A stretch of 64,000 nt of DNA from JACCTH01 sp963761985 (GTDB taxonomy: Bacteria > Actinomycetota > Acidimicrobiia > Spongiisociales > ZC4RG35). A program made the position numbers and the translations under genes. Shown here in pieces: positions 43,967-52,273 of this stretch (positions are counted from its first letter, which is position 1; each line of letters opens with the position of its first letter). Where the stretch lies: assembly GCA_963761985.1 (NCBI GenBank), contig CAVXIT010000003.1, forward strand, positions 295,235 to 359,234. Direction: 5' to 3'. The notes beneath the pieces were generated by a model, which saw only the letters and a list, made by a program, of their open reading frames with translations, did no database searches and was not told the origin of the DNA.

Positions 43967-44940
43967 CAGATCGCAATATTGCCCAGGCCATCAACGATGC
44001 TCTCGATCTCGCCCTCCAGAAAGAGGGGGCCGTGGTCGTCTTCGGTGAAGATGTCGGCCGCACCGGGGGGGTGTTTCGAGTCACCGACGGCCTCCGTGAG
44101 CGTTACGGCGCCGAGCGGGTGATCGACAGCCCGGTCGCTGAGTCGGCCATCGTGGGAGTCGGCTTCGGGATGGCAGTGGGTGGTTTGCGTCCGGTGCTGG
44201 AGTTGCAGTTCATGGGCTTTTCCTATCCGGCCTACGACCAGATCATCAATCATGTCGCCCGAATCAGAAATCGGTCGCGCCACCGTTTCACCGCGCCTTT
44301 GGTTATCCGAATTCCCTATGGCGGAGGCATCGGTGCAGCCGAACATCATTCAGAGTCCATGGAGGCGATCTACACCCACATCCCGGGTTTGAAGGTTGTC
44401 GTCCCATCGACCCCCTACGACGCCAAAGGTCTACTCCTGGCAGCCATCGAGGATCCCGACCCCGTGATCTTCCTCGAGCCGATCCGCCTCTATCGCGCCG
44501 TCCGGGAGGACGTTCCCGACGAGTGGTACACAGTGCCGATCGGTGAGGCAAGCATCGAACGGGATGGAGACGACATCACCTTGATCACATGGGGTGCCAT
44601 GACCAAGGAGACGCGTCAAGCCGCCGACCTGCTCGCCGGCGAGGACATCTCCGCCGAAGTGATCGATCTCAGATCCCTGGTGCCCCTCGATCTCGAAACT
44701 TTGGTGGAATCGGTCGAGCGGACTGGTCGTGCCGTCGTGATTCACGAGGCCCCGCGCACATCTGGCTTTGGGGCAGAAGTGGTAGCGGCGATCCAAGAGC
44801 AATGCCTTTTCTCCTTGGCCGCTCCCATCGCGCGGGTCACGGGCTGGGATACCGTGTTCCCCTTGAAGCGTTCCGAACATCACTACCTGCCGAGCGTGGC
44901 CCGCATCGCAGCGGCCGCACGTAGCACACTGGGGAACTGA
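43963..44940 (+). CDS. pdhB: Pyruvate (2-oxo acid) dehydrogenase E1 beta
   Basis: 325 residues from the ATG in the ATGA overlap; the open frame upstream belongs to a shadow of E1 alpha. Transketolase-type pyrimidine domain: FGEDVGRTGGVFRVT, DSPVAESAIVGVGFGMA, QFMGFSYPAYDQI, then the C-terminal domain with IVVHEAP-like VIHEAPRTSGFG. It completes the E1 heterotetramer with E1 alpha. Its stop TGA shares one base with the start of the E2 gene (TGATG), so all three subunits are translationally coupled. Confidence 0.9.
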   Translation: MTDRNIAQAINDALDLALQKEGAVVVFGEDVGRTGGVFRVTDGLRERYGAERVIDSPVAESAIVGVGFGMAVGGLRPVLELQFMGFSYPAYDQIINHVARIRNRSRHRFTAPLVIRIPYGGGIGAAEHHSESMEAIYTHIPGLKVVVPSTPYDAKGLLLAAIEDPDPVIFLEPIRLYRAVREDVPDEWYTVPIGEASIERDGDDITLITWGAMTKETRQAADLLAGEDISAEVIDLRSLVPLDLETLVESVERTGRAVVIHEAPRTSGFGAEVVAAIQEQCLFSLAAPIARVTGWDTVFPLKRSEHHYLPSVARIAAAARSTLGN

Positions 44941-46250
44941 TGGCCCATGAGTTCCGCTTGCCCGACATTGGTGAGGGTCTGACCGAGGCCGAGGTCGTTC
45001 GTTGGATCGTTCCAGTCGGAGGCGTCGTCAAAGTCGACGAGCCGGTAGTCGAGGTGGAAACTGACAAAGCCGTAGTCGATATCCCGAGCCCCTACGCAGG
45101 CACCGTCCTGCATCACGGTGCCGCTGAGGGGGAAACGGTTCTTGTCGGCAACGTCCTCATGGTTATCGGCGAGGCAGGCGAATCCTGGCCTCCGGAAGAT
45201 TCGACGACAGCTGATTCAGAGACCGAAGCCTGGCTCGATCAGGTCGACGAGGAGATGGCGACCGACGAGGGGATGCCCGAAGCGCCCAAAGACCAGGCGG
45301 CGCCGATTGTCGGCAGCATCAGCGACGAGGCCGAGCAGCTCGGTACTGGGCGCCGCAAGGGGAAGACCGAGAAAGCGCTCGGGTCGGTGCGAGCCCTACC
45401 GCTCGTCCGGAAGCTGGCCAAGGACCTCGCTGTCGACTTATCCAAGGTGTCCGGCTCCGGGGCCGATGGCCGGATCACCCGCGAAGACGTAATTGCCGCG
45501 GCCGAGAAAAACGGCGGCACGGTCGAGCTGCCCGAGGCACCCGGATTGCCGCCGCTGCCGGTGGATCGCAAAGGCGAACGCAAGCCATTGTCGAAATTAC
45601 GGCGAACGATCGCCTCCAACATGAGCAAGTCCTGGAGCGAGATCCCCCATGTGACCACCTTCGATGAGGCTCCGGCTGCCCGGCTCCTGGCGGCGCGCAA
45701 AGCGCTCGAAACCCGCCACGGAGTCAAAATCCCGCTCGAAGCCCTGATCATCAAAGCGGTCTTGCCGGCGCTGATGGAATTCCCTGACTTCAACTCCTCG
45801 ATCGATGGCGAAGACCTGGTGGTCTTTGGTCATTACGACGTTGGGATCGCAGTCGACACCCCGGATGGGCTGCTCGTCGGGGTGGTGAAGGCCGCAGACA
45901 CGCGGACACTCCTCGAGACTGCGGCCGATGTCCGAAGGCTCGCTGAGGCGGCCAAGGAACGCAAGCTCAAACCAGCTGAGCTGACCGGCCAGACTTTCAC
46001 TATCTCCAACATCGGGGCCCTGGGAGGCGGTTACGGCACCCCGATCGTCCCGCCGGGGACCACCGCCATCCTCTCGGTGGGTAGGGCAACCGAACGGCCG
46101 GTGGCCGACGGCGGCAAAGTTTCGATCGCCCCGATGATGCCGCTCTCGCTCTCCTACGACCACCGGGTGATAGACGGTGGACAGGGCCGTCGCTTCATGG
46201 CGGAGGTGCTGGAAAACCTCGCCGAACCGGCCCTATTTTTGGCCTCCTGA
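44940..46250 (+). CDS. pdhC: Dihydrolipoamide acyltransferase (E2)
   Basis: 436 residues with one lipoyl domain (about 1-80, ETDKAVVDIPS with the lipoylated Lys), an acidic linker, a peripheral-subunit-binding domain (about 140-180, LPLVRKLAKDLAVDLSKV) and a catalytic domain (about 205-436) ending with SLSYDHRVIDGG, whose His and Asp are catalytic. The core forms the scaffold of the 2-oxo acid dehydrogenase complex and transfers the acyl group to CoA. The start ATG overlaps the pdhB stop by one base. Confidence 0.93.
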   Translation: MAHEFRLPDIGEGLTEAEVVRWIVPVGGVVKVDEPVVEVETDKAVVDIPSPYAGTVLHHGAAEGETVLVGNVLMVIGEAGESWPPEDSTTADSETEAWLDQVDEEMATDEGMPEAPKDQAAPIVGSISDEAEQLGTGRRKGKTEKALGSVRALPLVRKLAKDLAVDLSKVSGSGADGRITREDVIAAAEKNGGTVELPEAPGLPPLPVDRKGERKPLSKLRRTIASNMSKSWSEIPHVTTFDEAPAARLLAARKALETRHGVKIPLEALIIKAVLPALMEFPDFNSSIDGEDLVVFGHYDVGIAVDTPDGLLVGVVKAADTRTLLETAADVRRLAEAAKERKLKPAELTGQTFTISNIGALGGGYGTPIVPPGTTAILSVGRATERPVADGGKVSIAPMMPLSLSYDHRVIDGGQGRRFMAEVLENLAEPALFLAS

Positions 46251-46301
46251 CCCAGAAGAAACTCTTAACCCGGCCGCTGGTTTGGCCTAGTTTGTGGGCC
46301 C

Positions 46302-46658
46302 ATGGAGCACTACGAAGGCATGTTGCGCCTGGCGGGCGACTTCTCTCCTCCAATCAAGGTGACGATCGATCTCACCGACGACCAGGAGCTTCGAATCGCG
46401 ACCCCAGACATGGAAATCGGTGAATGGGATCTGTCCGAGGTGGCGATCAAGGCTCTCGACGATGGTTTCCACGTCCTCTCGGACGGCGAGGAGTTGGTGA
46501 TCACGACCTCCGACGATGCCGGCTTCGCCCTGGCCGTCGGGATCAGAAACGCACCGGTTCATCTGCGCAAGCAGATCTCAACGCTGATGCGAACAGACCC
46601 TCGTTTCCGGGTTGGAGCTTCTGACCCGGCTTTCCCCATGGAGGAAGAGCCGTCCTAA
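46302..46658 (+). CDS. Conserved small protein of unknown function
   Basis: 118 residues from ATG 46302. No recognised motif. The sequence suggests a small beta-rich cytosolic domain (strands around KVTIDL, LRIATP, FHVLSDGEELVITT) followed by a C-terminal helix HLRKQISTLMR and an acidic tail. Codon use agrees with its neighbours and it lies between the PDH operon and aceB in the same direction, so it is probably a real gene. Function unknown. Confidence 0.65.
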   Translation: MEHYEGMLRLAGDFSPPIKVTIDLTDDQELRIATPDMEIGEWDLSEVAIKALDDGFHVLSDGEELVITTSDDAGFALAVGIRNAPVHLRKQISTLMRTDPRFRVGASDPAFPMEEEPS

Positions 46659-46705
46659 CCGGCTCAGGCTGCCTAATTCCTGCTGCTGGTAGATAACCTC
46701 GGGCC

Positions 46706-48230
46706 ATGAGCGGCATCGAGGTCAGGGCAGGCGGGAGGGCCGACATCCTGACTCGGGAAGCGCTCGACTTCGTCGCTTCACTGGACCGGACATTCAGGGC
46801 AGAGAGAGCCAGGCGACTCTCTGACCGTCAAGAAAAGCAGCGCGAGCTGGACAGCGGCGGATCTTTCCGACTACTCCAGACTGCACCGGCGGATTGGACG
46901 ATCGCTCCGGTCCCGTCCGACCTGATCGAGCGCAAGGTCGAGATCACCGGGCCCGTCGAGCAGAAAATGATGATCAACGCGCTCAACTCGGGCGCCTCGG
47001 TATTCATGGCCGATTTCGAGGACGCGACCAGCCCGACTTGGCCCAATCTGATCGAGGGTCAAGCCAACGTCCTCGCGGCCTATCGGCGCGAGCTTCGTCT
47101 CGAGACCCCGGAGAAGTCCTATCGATTGAACGACGAGCTAGCGACCTTGATGGTCCGCCCCCGCGGCTGGCATCTGCCTGAGAAGCATCTGCTTGTCGAC
47201 GAGCAGCCGGTCTCCGCCTCGCTCTTCGACTTCGGGCTCTACCTCTTTCACGGTGGTCGGGCGGCATTGGAGGCCGGAACCGGGCCCGTACTTCTACCTG
47301 CCCAAACTCGAGAGCCACCTCGAGGCCCGTCTCTGGAACGACGTTTTCGCCTTCGCGCAAGAACGCTTGGGGATTCCAGCCGGAACCATCAAGGCGACGG
47401 TGCTCGTCGAAACCCTGCCAGCTGCGTTCGAAATGGACGAGATCCTGTACGAACTACGTGCGCATTCGGCCGGGCTCAACGCCGGGCGATGGGACTACAT
47501 CTTCTCGACCATCAAGAAGCTGCGGGCCCGGACCGACTTTGTGTTGCCAGATCGCTCGGCCGTGACGATGACCGTGCCGTTCATGAAGGCGTACACGACC
47601 CTGCAGGTACAGACCTGCCATCGCCGTGGTGCCCATGCGATCGGGGGCATGGCCGCATTCATTCCCAACCGGCGCGACGCCGAGGTCACCGAGCGAGCTT
47701 TGGCCAAGGTGCGGGAAGACAAGGAACGTGAAGCCCGGCTTGGTTGCGATGGAACCTGGGTGGCACATCCCGATCTCGTCCAAGTTGCGCGCGAGGTCTT
47801 CGACTCGGTGCTCGGCGATCGACCCAATCAACTCGAAGTTGTTCCGGACGGCGAGGTAACCGCTGACGATTTGCTCGACTTCCCCACCGGGCTGATCACC
47901 GAAAGAGGGCTGCGCCAGAACATTCGGGTTGGCCTCCACTATCTCGCCTCATGGCTCGGCGGTAATGGCGCGGCCGGGATTGACAACCTGATGGAGGATG
48001 TAGCCACGGCCGAGATCTCGCGCAGCCAGATCTGGCAGTGGGTGCAACGTCAAGCCTCTACGGAGGAAGGCGATCTCATCGATCGGCCTATGGTCGAAAA
48101 GCTGGCAGGTGAGATCATGGCCGAATCAAACACCGATTTCGACGAGGCGTGGGATCTATTCGCCGAAGTCTCCCTCGGCGAGGAATTCATTGAGTTTCTA
48201 ACTTTGCCCGCCTACGACCGTCTCGATTAG
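46706..48230 (+). pseudogene. aceB: Malate synthase A, interrupted by a single-base frameshift
   Basis: ATG 46706 opens a malate synthase A frame: VFMADFEDATSPTWPN, LMVRPRGWHL and SLFDFGLYLFH. It is correct to GTGP at about 47287. The remainder, YFYLPKLESHLEARLWNDVF through NTDFDEAWDLF to 48230, continues one base out of frame, with one extra base in the GGGCCCG run at about 47282-47288. Joined, the two parts give about 507 residues, the normal length for the enzyme that condenses glyoxylate with acetyl-CoA. Since both parts are intact and aceA follows, a sequencing error is more likely than true decay. Confidence 0.88.
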
Positions 48231-48242
48231 GAGAGAACCGAA

Positions 48243-49523
48243 TTGTCCACGACCTACCAGCCAGAGATCGAGCAAATGGAGAAGAGCTGGAACGGAGACG
48301 CTCGCTGGAACGGCGTCGTCCGCAACTACTCGGCGGCGGACGTCGTCTCATTGCAGGGATCCCTCCGCGAGCAGCACACGCTCGCCCAGGCGATGGCACA
48401 GAAACTGTGGGGATTGCTCTCCGACAATGACTACATCAACGCTCTCGGGGCTCTTTCCGGCGGTCAAGCCGTGCAAATGGTGAAAGCCGGGTTGAAGGCG
48501 ATCTATCTGTCCGGATGGCAGGTAGCCGGCGATGGCAACCTGGCCGAACAGGTCTATCCCGACCAATCCCTTTACCCCGCGAACTCGGCGCCGGCGTTGG
48601 TCCGTCGAATCAACAACGCACTGCGCCGAGCTGACCAGATCCATTGGGCGGAAGGAGACCACTCGATCGATTGGTACGTTCCGATCGTGGCCGACGCCGA
48701 GGCGGGATTCGGTGGCGCCCTCAACGTTTTCGAATTGGTGAAGTCGTTCATCGATGCGGGTGCGGCGGGGGTGCACCTCGAGGACCAGCTGGCGGCGGAG
48801 AAAAAGTGCGGTCACATGGGGGGGAAGGTGCTCGTTCCGACCACCCAGCACATCAGGAGTTTGCAGGCCGCCCGCCTCGCGGCTGACGTGCTATCGGTGC
48901 CGACGATCATCGTCGCCCGCACCGACGCCAACGGGGCGAATTTGCTGACGTCAGATGTCGACCCGGCCGACCAGGAGTTCTGCACCGGCGAGCGCACCGC
49001 CGAGGGCTTCTTCCGGGTGATGCCTGGCCTCGAGCAAGCAATCTCGCGGGCTAACAGTTACGCCCCCTACGCCGACCTGATCTGGTGCGAAACTGCTCGC
49101 CCCGACCTGGCCGAAGCCGCCAGGTTCGCGGATGCCGTCCATGACAAGTACCCCGGCAAGATGCTGGCTTACAACTGCTCGCCTTCGTTCAACTGGAAGA
49201 AGCACCTCTCCGACACTGAGATCGCCGGCTTTCAGAAGGAACTGGGCGCAATGGGATATCGCTTCCAGTTCATCACCCTCGCCGGTTTCCACGCTCTCAA
49301 CGCCGGCATGTTCGAACTCGCCCGCGGCTATGCGCAGGCGGGGATGCCGGCGTACGTGGAGCTTCAGGAGCGCGAGTTCGCCATGGAGGGCGACGGCTAC
49401 AGCGCCACCCGTCATCAACGCGAGGTCGGGGCCGGATACTTCGACCGGGTGTCAGAAATCGTGAGCGGTGGGACCGCCTCGACGCTTTCGTTGAAGGGCA
49501 GTACCGAGGAGGAGCAGTTCTGA
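48243..49523 (+). CDS. aceA: Isocitrate lyase
   Basis: 426 residues from TTG 48243, with GGAGAG six bases upstream (48231-48236). PEP-mutase/isocitrate-lyase TIM barrel with SGWQVAGDGN, VADAEAGFGG, the catalytic KKCGHMGGK (Cys nucleophile), ARTDA and YNCSPSFNW. It splits isocitrate to glyoxylate and succinate and, with malate synthase just upstream, forms the glyoxylate shunt for growth on acetate or fatty acids. The short spacing (12 bases) shows cotranscription with aceB. Confidence 0.95.
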   Translation: MSTTYQPEIEQMEKSWNGDARWNGVVRNYSAADVVSLQGSLREQHTLAQAMAQKLWGLLSDNDYINALGALSGGQAVQMVKAGLKAIYLSGWQVAGDGNLAEQVYPDQSLYPANSAPALVRRINNALRRADQIHWAEGDHSIDWYVPIVADAEAGFGGALNVFELVKSFIDAGAAGVHLEDQLAAEKKCGHMGGKVLVPTTQHIRSLQAARLAADVLSVPTIIVARTDANGANLLTSDVDPADQEFCTGERTAEGFFRVMPGLEQAISRANSYAPYADLIWCETARPDLAEAARFADAVHDKYPGKMLAYNCSPSFNWKKHLSDTEIAGFQKELGAMGYRFQFITLAGFHALNAGMFELARGYAQAGMPAYVELQEREFAMEGDGYSATRHQREVGAGYFDRVSEIVSGGTASTLSLKGSTEEEQF

Positions 49524-49557
49524 TTAGCTTGAGGATGTCCTTCGTCAAAGGGAGATC

Positions 49558-50613
49558 ATGAACATCGTCCATGTCGTCGGGACCGGGACCATCGGCGAGC
49601 CGCTCATCGGTCTGCTCGCCGACCACAAGGCCGACTTTGGGATCGACGAGGTGACCTTTCACAAGCGGACGCCGCTCATCACCGAGCGCAGCAAGGTCAA
49701 CGACCTGGTGCGCAGGGGAGCGGTGCTTGCCGTCGATGAAGACAAGCGCTCGACCTTCGAGGAGCTCGGCCACACCCCGAAGTGGGAGGCGAAAGAGGCG
49801 ATCGATCGGGCCTCGGTAGTGATCGACTGCACCCCGGTCGGGAACGACAACAAAGCCGAGTTCTACGACCAGGCGATCCACCCGCTCGGCTTCATGGCCC
49901 AGGGCTCGGAGTACGGCTTCGGGAAGATGTATGCGCGCGGGATCAACGACAGCGCTCTCGTCCACGAGGACGACCGCTTCCTCCACATCGTGTCGTGCAA
50001 CACCCACAACATCGCCGTCTTGATCAAGACCCTGGCGATGGATTCCGATGGAACCAACCATCTCACCGATGGCCGCTTCACCTGCATCCGCAGATCGAAC
50101 GACATCTCCCAGGACTCAGGCTTCTCTCCGTCGCCCACAGTCGAGCGGCACAAGGACGATCGCTTCGGCACCCACCACGCTCGCGACGCTCATGGCCTCT
50201 TCGAGACTTTGGGTTATGACCTCAACCTGTTTTCGTCGGCGCTGAAGCTCAACAGCCAGTACATGCACCTGGTCCACTTTTCGCTGACCCTGGACGAGGA
50301 GATGTCGCTGATCGAAGCGAAGGAGCGACTGCTAGCCAACAAACGGGTGGCGATCACCTATCGCAAGTCGGCGAACAGCGTTTTCAGTTTCGGCCGTGAC
50401 CACGGCTATTACGGGCGCATCCTCAGCCAGACTGTCGTTGCGATCGACACGCTCACGATCCGCAACGGGAACGAACTCGTCGGCTACTGCTTTACCCCGC
50501 AAGACGGCAACCCGTTGCTGTCGACTCTCGCCGCCACGCTCTGGTTCATCCACCCAGACGAAGTGGACGATCGAATCGATTTCTTGCGACCCTATCTCTT
50601 CCAGGAGGTCTGA
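49558..50613 (+). CDS. Archaeal-type (type II) glyceraldehyde-3-phosphate dehydrogenase homologue
   Basis: 351 residues from ATG 49558, with GGGAGATC upstream. It opens with a Rossmann strand VHVVGTGTIGEPL and contains VVIDCTPVGNDNKAEF, then IVSCNTHNIA, aligning with the SCNTT catalytic-Cys motif of archaeal GAPDH; further matches are CIRRSNDIS to the VRRAAD phosphate motif, QYMHLVHF to MHMHT, and FGRDHG to YGRDLG. Length fits the family. Asparagine-rich differences around the active site (NTHN for NTTG) may mean another aldehyde substrate. It follows aceA by 34 bases in the same direction. Confidence 0.72.
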   Translation: MNIVHVVGTGTIGEPLIGLLADHKADFGIDEVTFHKRTPLITERSKVNDLVRRGAVLAVDEDKRSTFEELGHTPKWEAKEAIDRASVVIDCTPVGNDNKAEFYDQAIHPLGFMAQGSEYGFGKMYARGINDSALVHEDDRFLHIVSCNTHNIAVLIKTLAMDSDGTNHLTDGRFTCIRRSNDISQDSGFSPSPTVERHKDDRFGTHHARDAHGLFETLGYDLNLFSSALKLNSQYMHLVHFSLTLDEEMSLIEAKERLLANKRVAITYRKSANSVFSFGRDHGYYGRILSQTVVAIDTLTIRNGNELVGYCFTPQDGNPLLSTLAATLWFIHPDEVDDRIDFLRPYLFQEV

Positions 50614-50615
50614 GC

Positions 50616-50885
50616 CTGGAAGGGCAGCGCCAGGCCGAACAAGCGGCGGAAAGGGCGATCGAAGCACTGAGCCAGGGCGATGCGGTCACTGCCCGGTCGG
50701 CAGTCGACGTCGCGGTCGAGAAGGACTCGAGCGGTCTGTTTGCGGCCCTTGCCGACGCCGTGCACCTCGCCGCCACCCAGCTCGACGAGGAGGGTCGGCT
50801 CAGTGGACCCACGTGGGACTTTCTCGCCGACGCGGTAGGCCCGGGGCCGCTTCAGAGCCTGGTCGATTCGCTCCGCACCAGCTAG
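50616..50885 (+). CDS. Small protein with probable CTG start
   Basis: An 89-residue frame without ATG, GTG or TTG at its start. A strong ribosome site AGGAGG (50603-50608) lies seven bases before CTG 50616; a CTG at 50610 is also in frame. The product is helical and acidic (EGQRQAEQAAERAIEAL, then AVDVAVEKDSSGLFAALADA). Third codon positions are strongly G/C-rich as in real genes here, and it fills the gap between the GAPDH-like and PHP genes, ending three bases before the latter. Function unknown. Confidence 0.55.
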   Translation: MEGQRQAEQAAERAIEALSQGDAVTARSAVDVAVEKDSSGLFAALADAVHLAATQLDEEGRLSGPTWDFLADAVGPGPLQSLVDSLRTS

Positions 50886-50888
50886 CTC

Positions 50889-51776
50889 GTGTCGGACTAT
50901 CACCTGCATTTGCATCCGCATGGGCGCGACTTCGATTGGCCTCCGCATGGGGAGTACCCCGACGGCTTGATCGAGGCTTACCTAGAGGAGGCCGCAATCC
51001 GCGGCGTGTTCGAGCTGGGTTTCACGGAGCATCTCTACCGCACCGAAGAGGGAGCGGCAGTGCTCGGTCGGTTCTGGGAGTCCGAAGCGAACCCCGACCT
51101 CCGTCGGCATTGCGAGTTGCTAGTGGAGAACGACTCTGGCCTCTCACTTGCCCGGTACGTCGATGCGGTTCTGGCCGCCAAGGAGCGGCTGTTGCCGGTC
51201 AAGCTCGGGCTCGAGGTCGATTTCTTTCCCGCCACCATCGACGCGGTGATGGAGTTGCTGGCGCCGATTCCTTTCGACTTTCTGATCGGCTCCGTGCATT
51301 GGCTGGGCGGCTGGGCCATCGACAGCTCCGATGTCACCGCCGAGTTCGATCGGCGGGGAATCGCGCGAGCCTGGAAGGAGTACTTCGAGTTGGTCGAAGA
51401 CCTCGCCGCCCGCGGAGTCGTTGACGTCCTCGCCCACGTCGACCTGTGCAAAAAGTTCGGTTTCCGGCCCGCGACTGAACCGGTGGATCTCTATCAGAGG
51501 GTCGTAGACGCAGCTGCCGCCACGGGCATGGCTGTCGAGGTTTCGAGCCAGGGGTTGCGCATGCCGGTCGGTGAGGCGTACCCATCTCCACTTCTTTTGC
51601 AGATGTTCCAGCGGGCCTCGGTGCCGATCACTTTCGCCTCGGACGCGCATCAACCCGCCGACGCCGGCTTTGCATTCGATGCTCTCAAAGAGCTGGCCAA
51701 GGCAGCCGGCTACACGCTCATATCTCAGGTACACCTCCCGGGTGGCCGAGAGCGTCCCCCTAACCTGAACCCGTGA
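50889..51776 (+). CDS. PHP-domain phosphatase (histidinol-phosphatase-like)
   Basis: 295 residues from GTG 50889. PHP motifs: SDYHLHLHPHG (first metal His pair), GFTEH, the LGLEVDF Glu, GSVHWL, DVLAHVDLCKK and a final ITFASDAHQP. The arrangement matches HisK-type histidinol-phosphatases of the PHP superfamily, which dephosphorylate L-histidinol phosphate, though other phosphoesters are possible as no his genes are nearby. It overlaps the flavin-reductase gene by four bases. Confidence 0.85.
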   Translation: MSDYHLHLHPHGRDFDWPPHGEYPDGLIEAYLEEAAIRGVFELGFTEHLYRTEEGAAVLGRFWESEANPDLRRHCELLVENDSGLSLARYVDAVLAAKERLLPVKLGLEVDFFPATIDAVMELLAPIPFDFLIGSVHWLGGWAIDSSDVTAEFDRRGIARAWKEYFELVEDLAARGVVDVLAHVDLCKKFGFRPATEPVDLYQRVVDAAAATGMAVEVSSQGLRMPVGEAYPSPLLLQMFQRASVPITFASDAHQPADAGFAFDALKELAKAAGYTLISQVHLPGGRERPPNLNP

Positions 51777-52273
51777 CGATCCACCACGAGAATCCTTTCC
51801 TGCCGCCGCCTGAGGCACGCGATCGTGCCCGACAGTTGCGGGGTCGGTTGGCCGCCCCCGTGGCGATCGTCACCTCAGGCGATGACGGCATGACCGCCTC
51901 CGCCGTCCTGGTTCTCGAAGGGTCACCCCCCCGGGTGTTGGTGGGAGTGAACGAAGCCGCCGACTTCCATGACGCGGTCAACGTCACCAAACGGTTCGTG
52001 TTGCATGTCGGCCGCCAGGAGCATCGCCAACTCGCCGATCGATTTGCCGAGATCGCCCCCTCGCCGGGTGGTCTCTTCGCCGGTCTCGAAATTGCCGAAA
52101 CCGAGTGGGGTCCGCTCATCGGCGGTTTCGACAACTGGGCCGGTTGCCGGCTCGAAGCATGTCACCCGATCGGCTGGCAGGTGCTGGTCGTGGGCGAGAT
52201 CGAGCATCTCGAGGTCGGAGAATTAGCCGACCCCCTCATCTACTTCCGGGGCCGATATCGCTCGCTGTCCTGA
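51773..52273 (+). CDS. Flavin reductase-like (split-barrel) protein
   Basis: 166 residues from GTG 51773. The FMN-binding split-barrel pattern is visible: PVAIVTSGDDGMTASAV near residue 28, RVLVGVNEAADFHDAV, FVLHVG and the C-terminal HPIGWQVLVVGEIE with PLIYFRGRY. Members bind FMN and reduce flavin or act as oxidoreductases; in Actinobacteria some use F420. Its TGA shares one base with the ATG of rimO (TGATG), so the genes are coupled. Confidence 0.78.
   Translation: MTIHHENPFLPPPEARDRARQLRGRLAAPVAIVTSGDDGMTASAVLVLEGSPPRVLVGVNEAADFHDAVNVTKRFVLHVGRQEHRQLADRFAEIAPSPGGLFAGLEIAETEWGPLIGGFDNWAGCRLEACHPIGWQVLVVGEIEHLEVGELADPLIYFRGRYRSLS

Noticed and set aside
50396..51424. 342-codon open frame on the plus strand
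   Set aside because: Overlaps the GAPDH-like, CTG-start and PHP genes in another frame and is Arg/Gly/Ser-rich without domain features.
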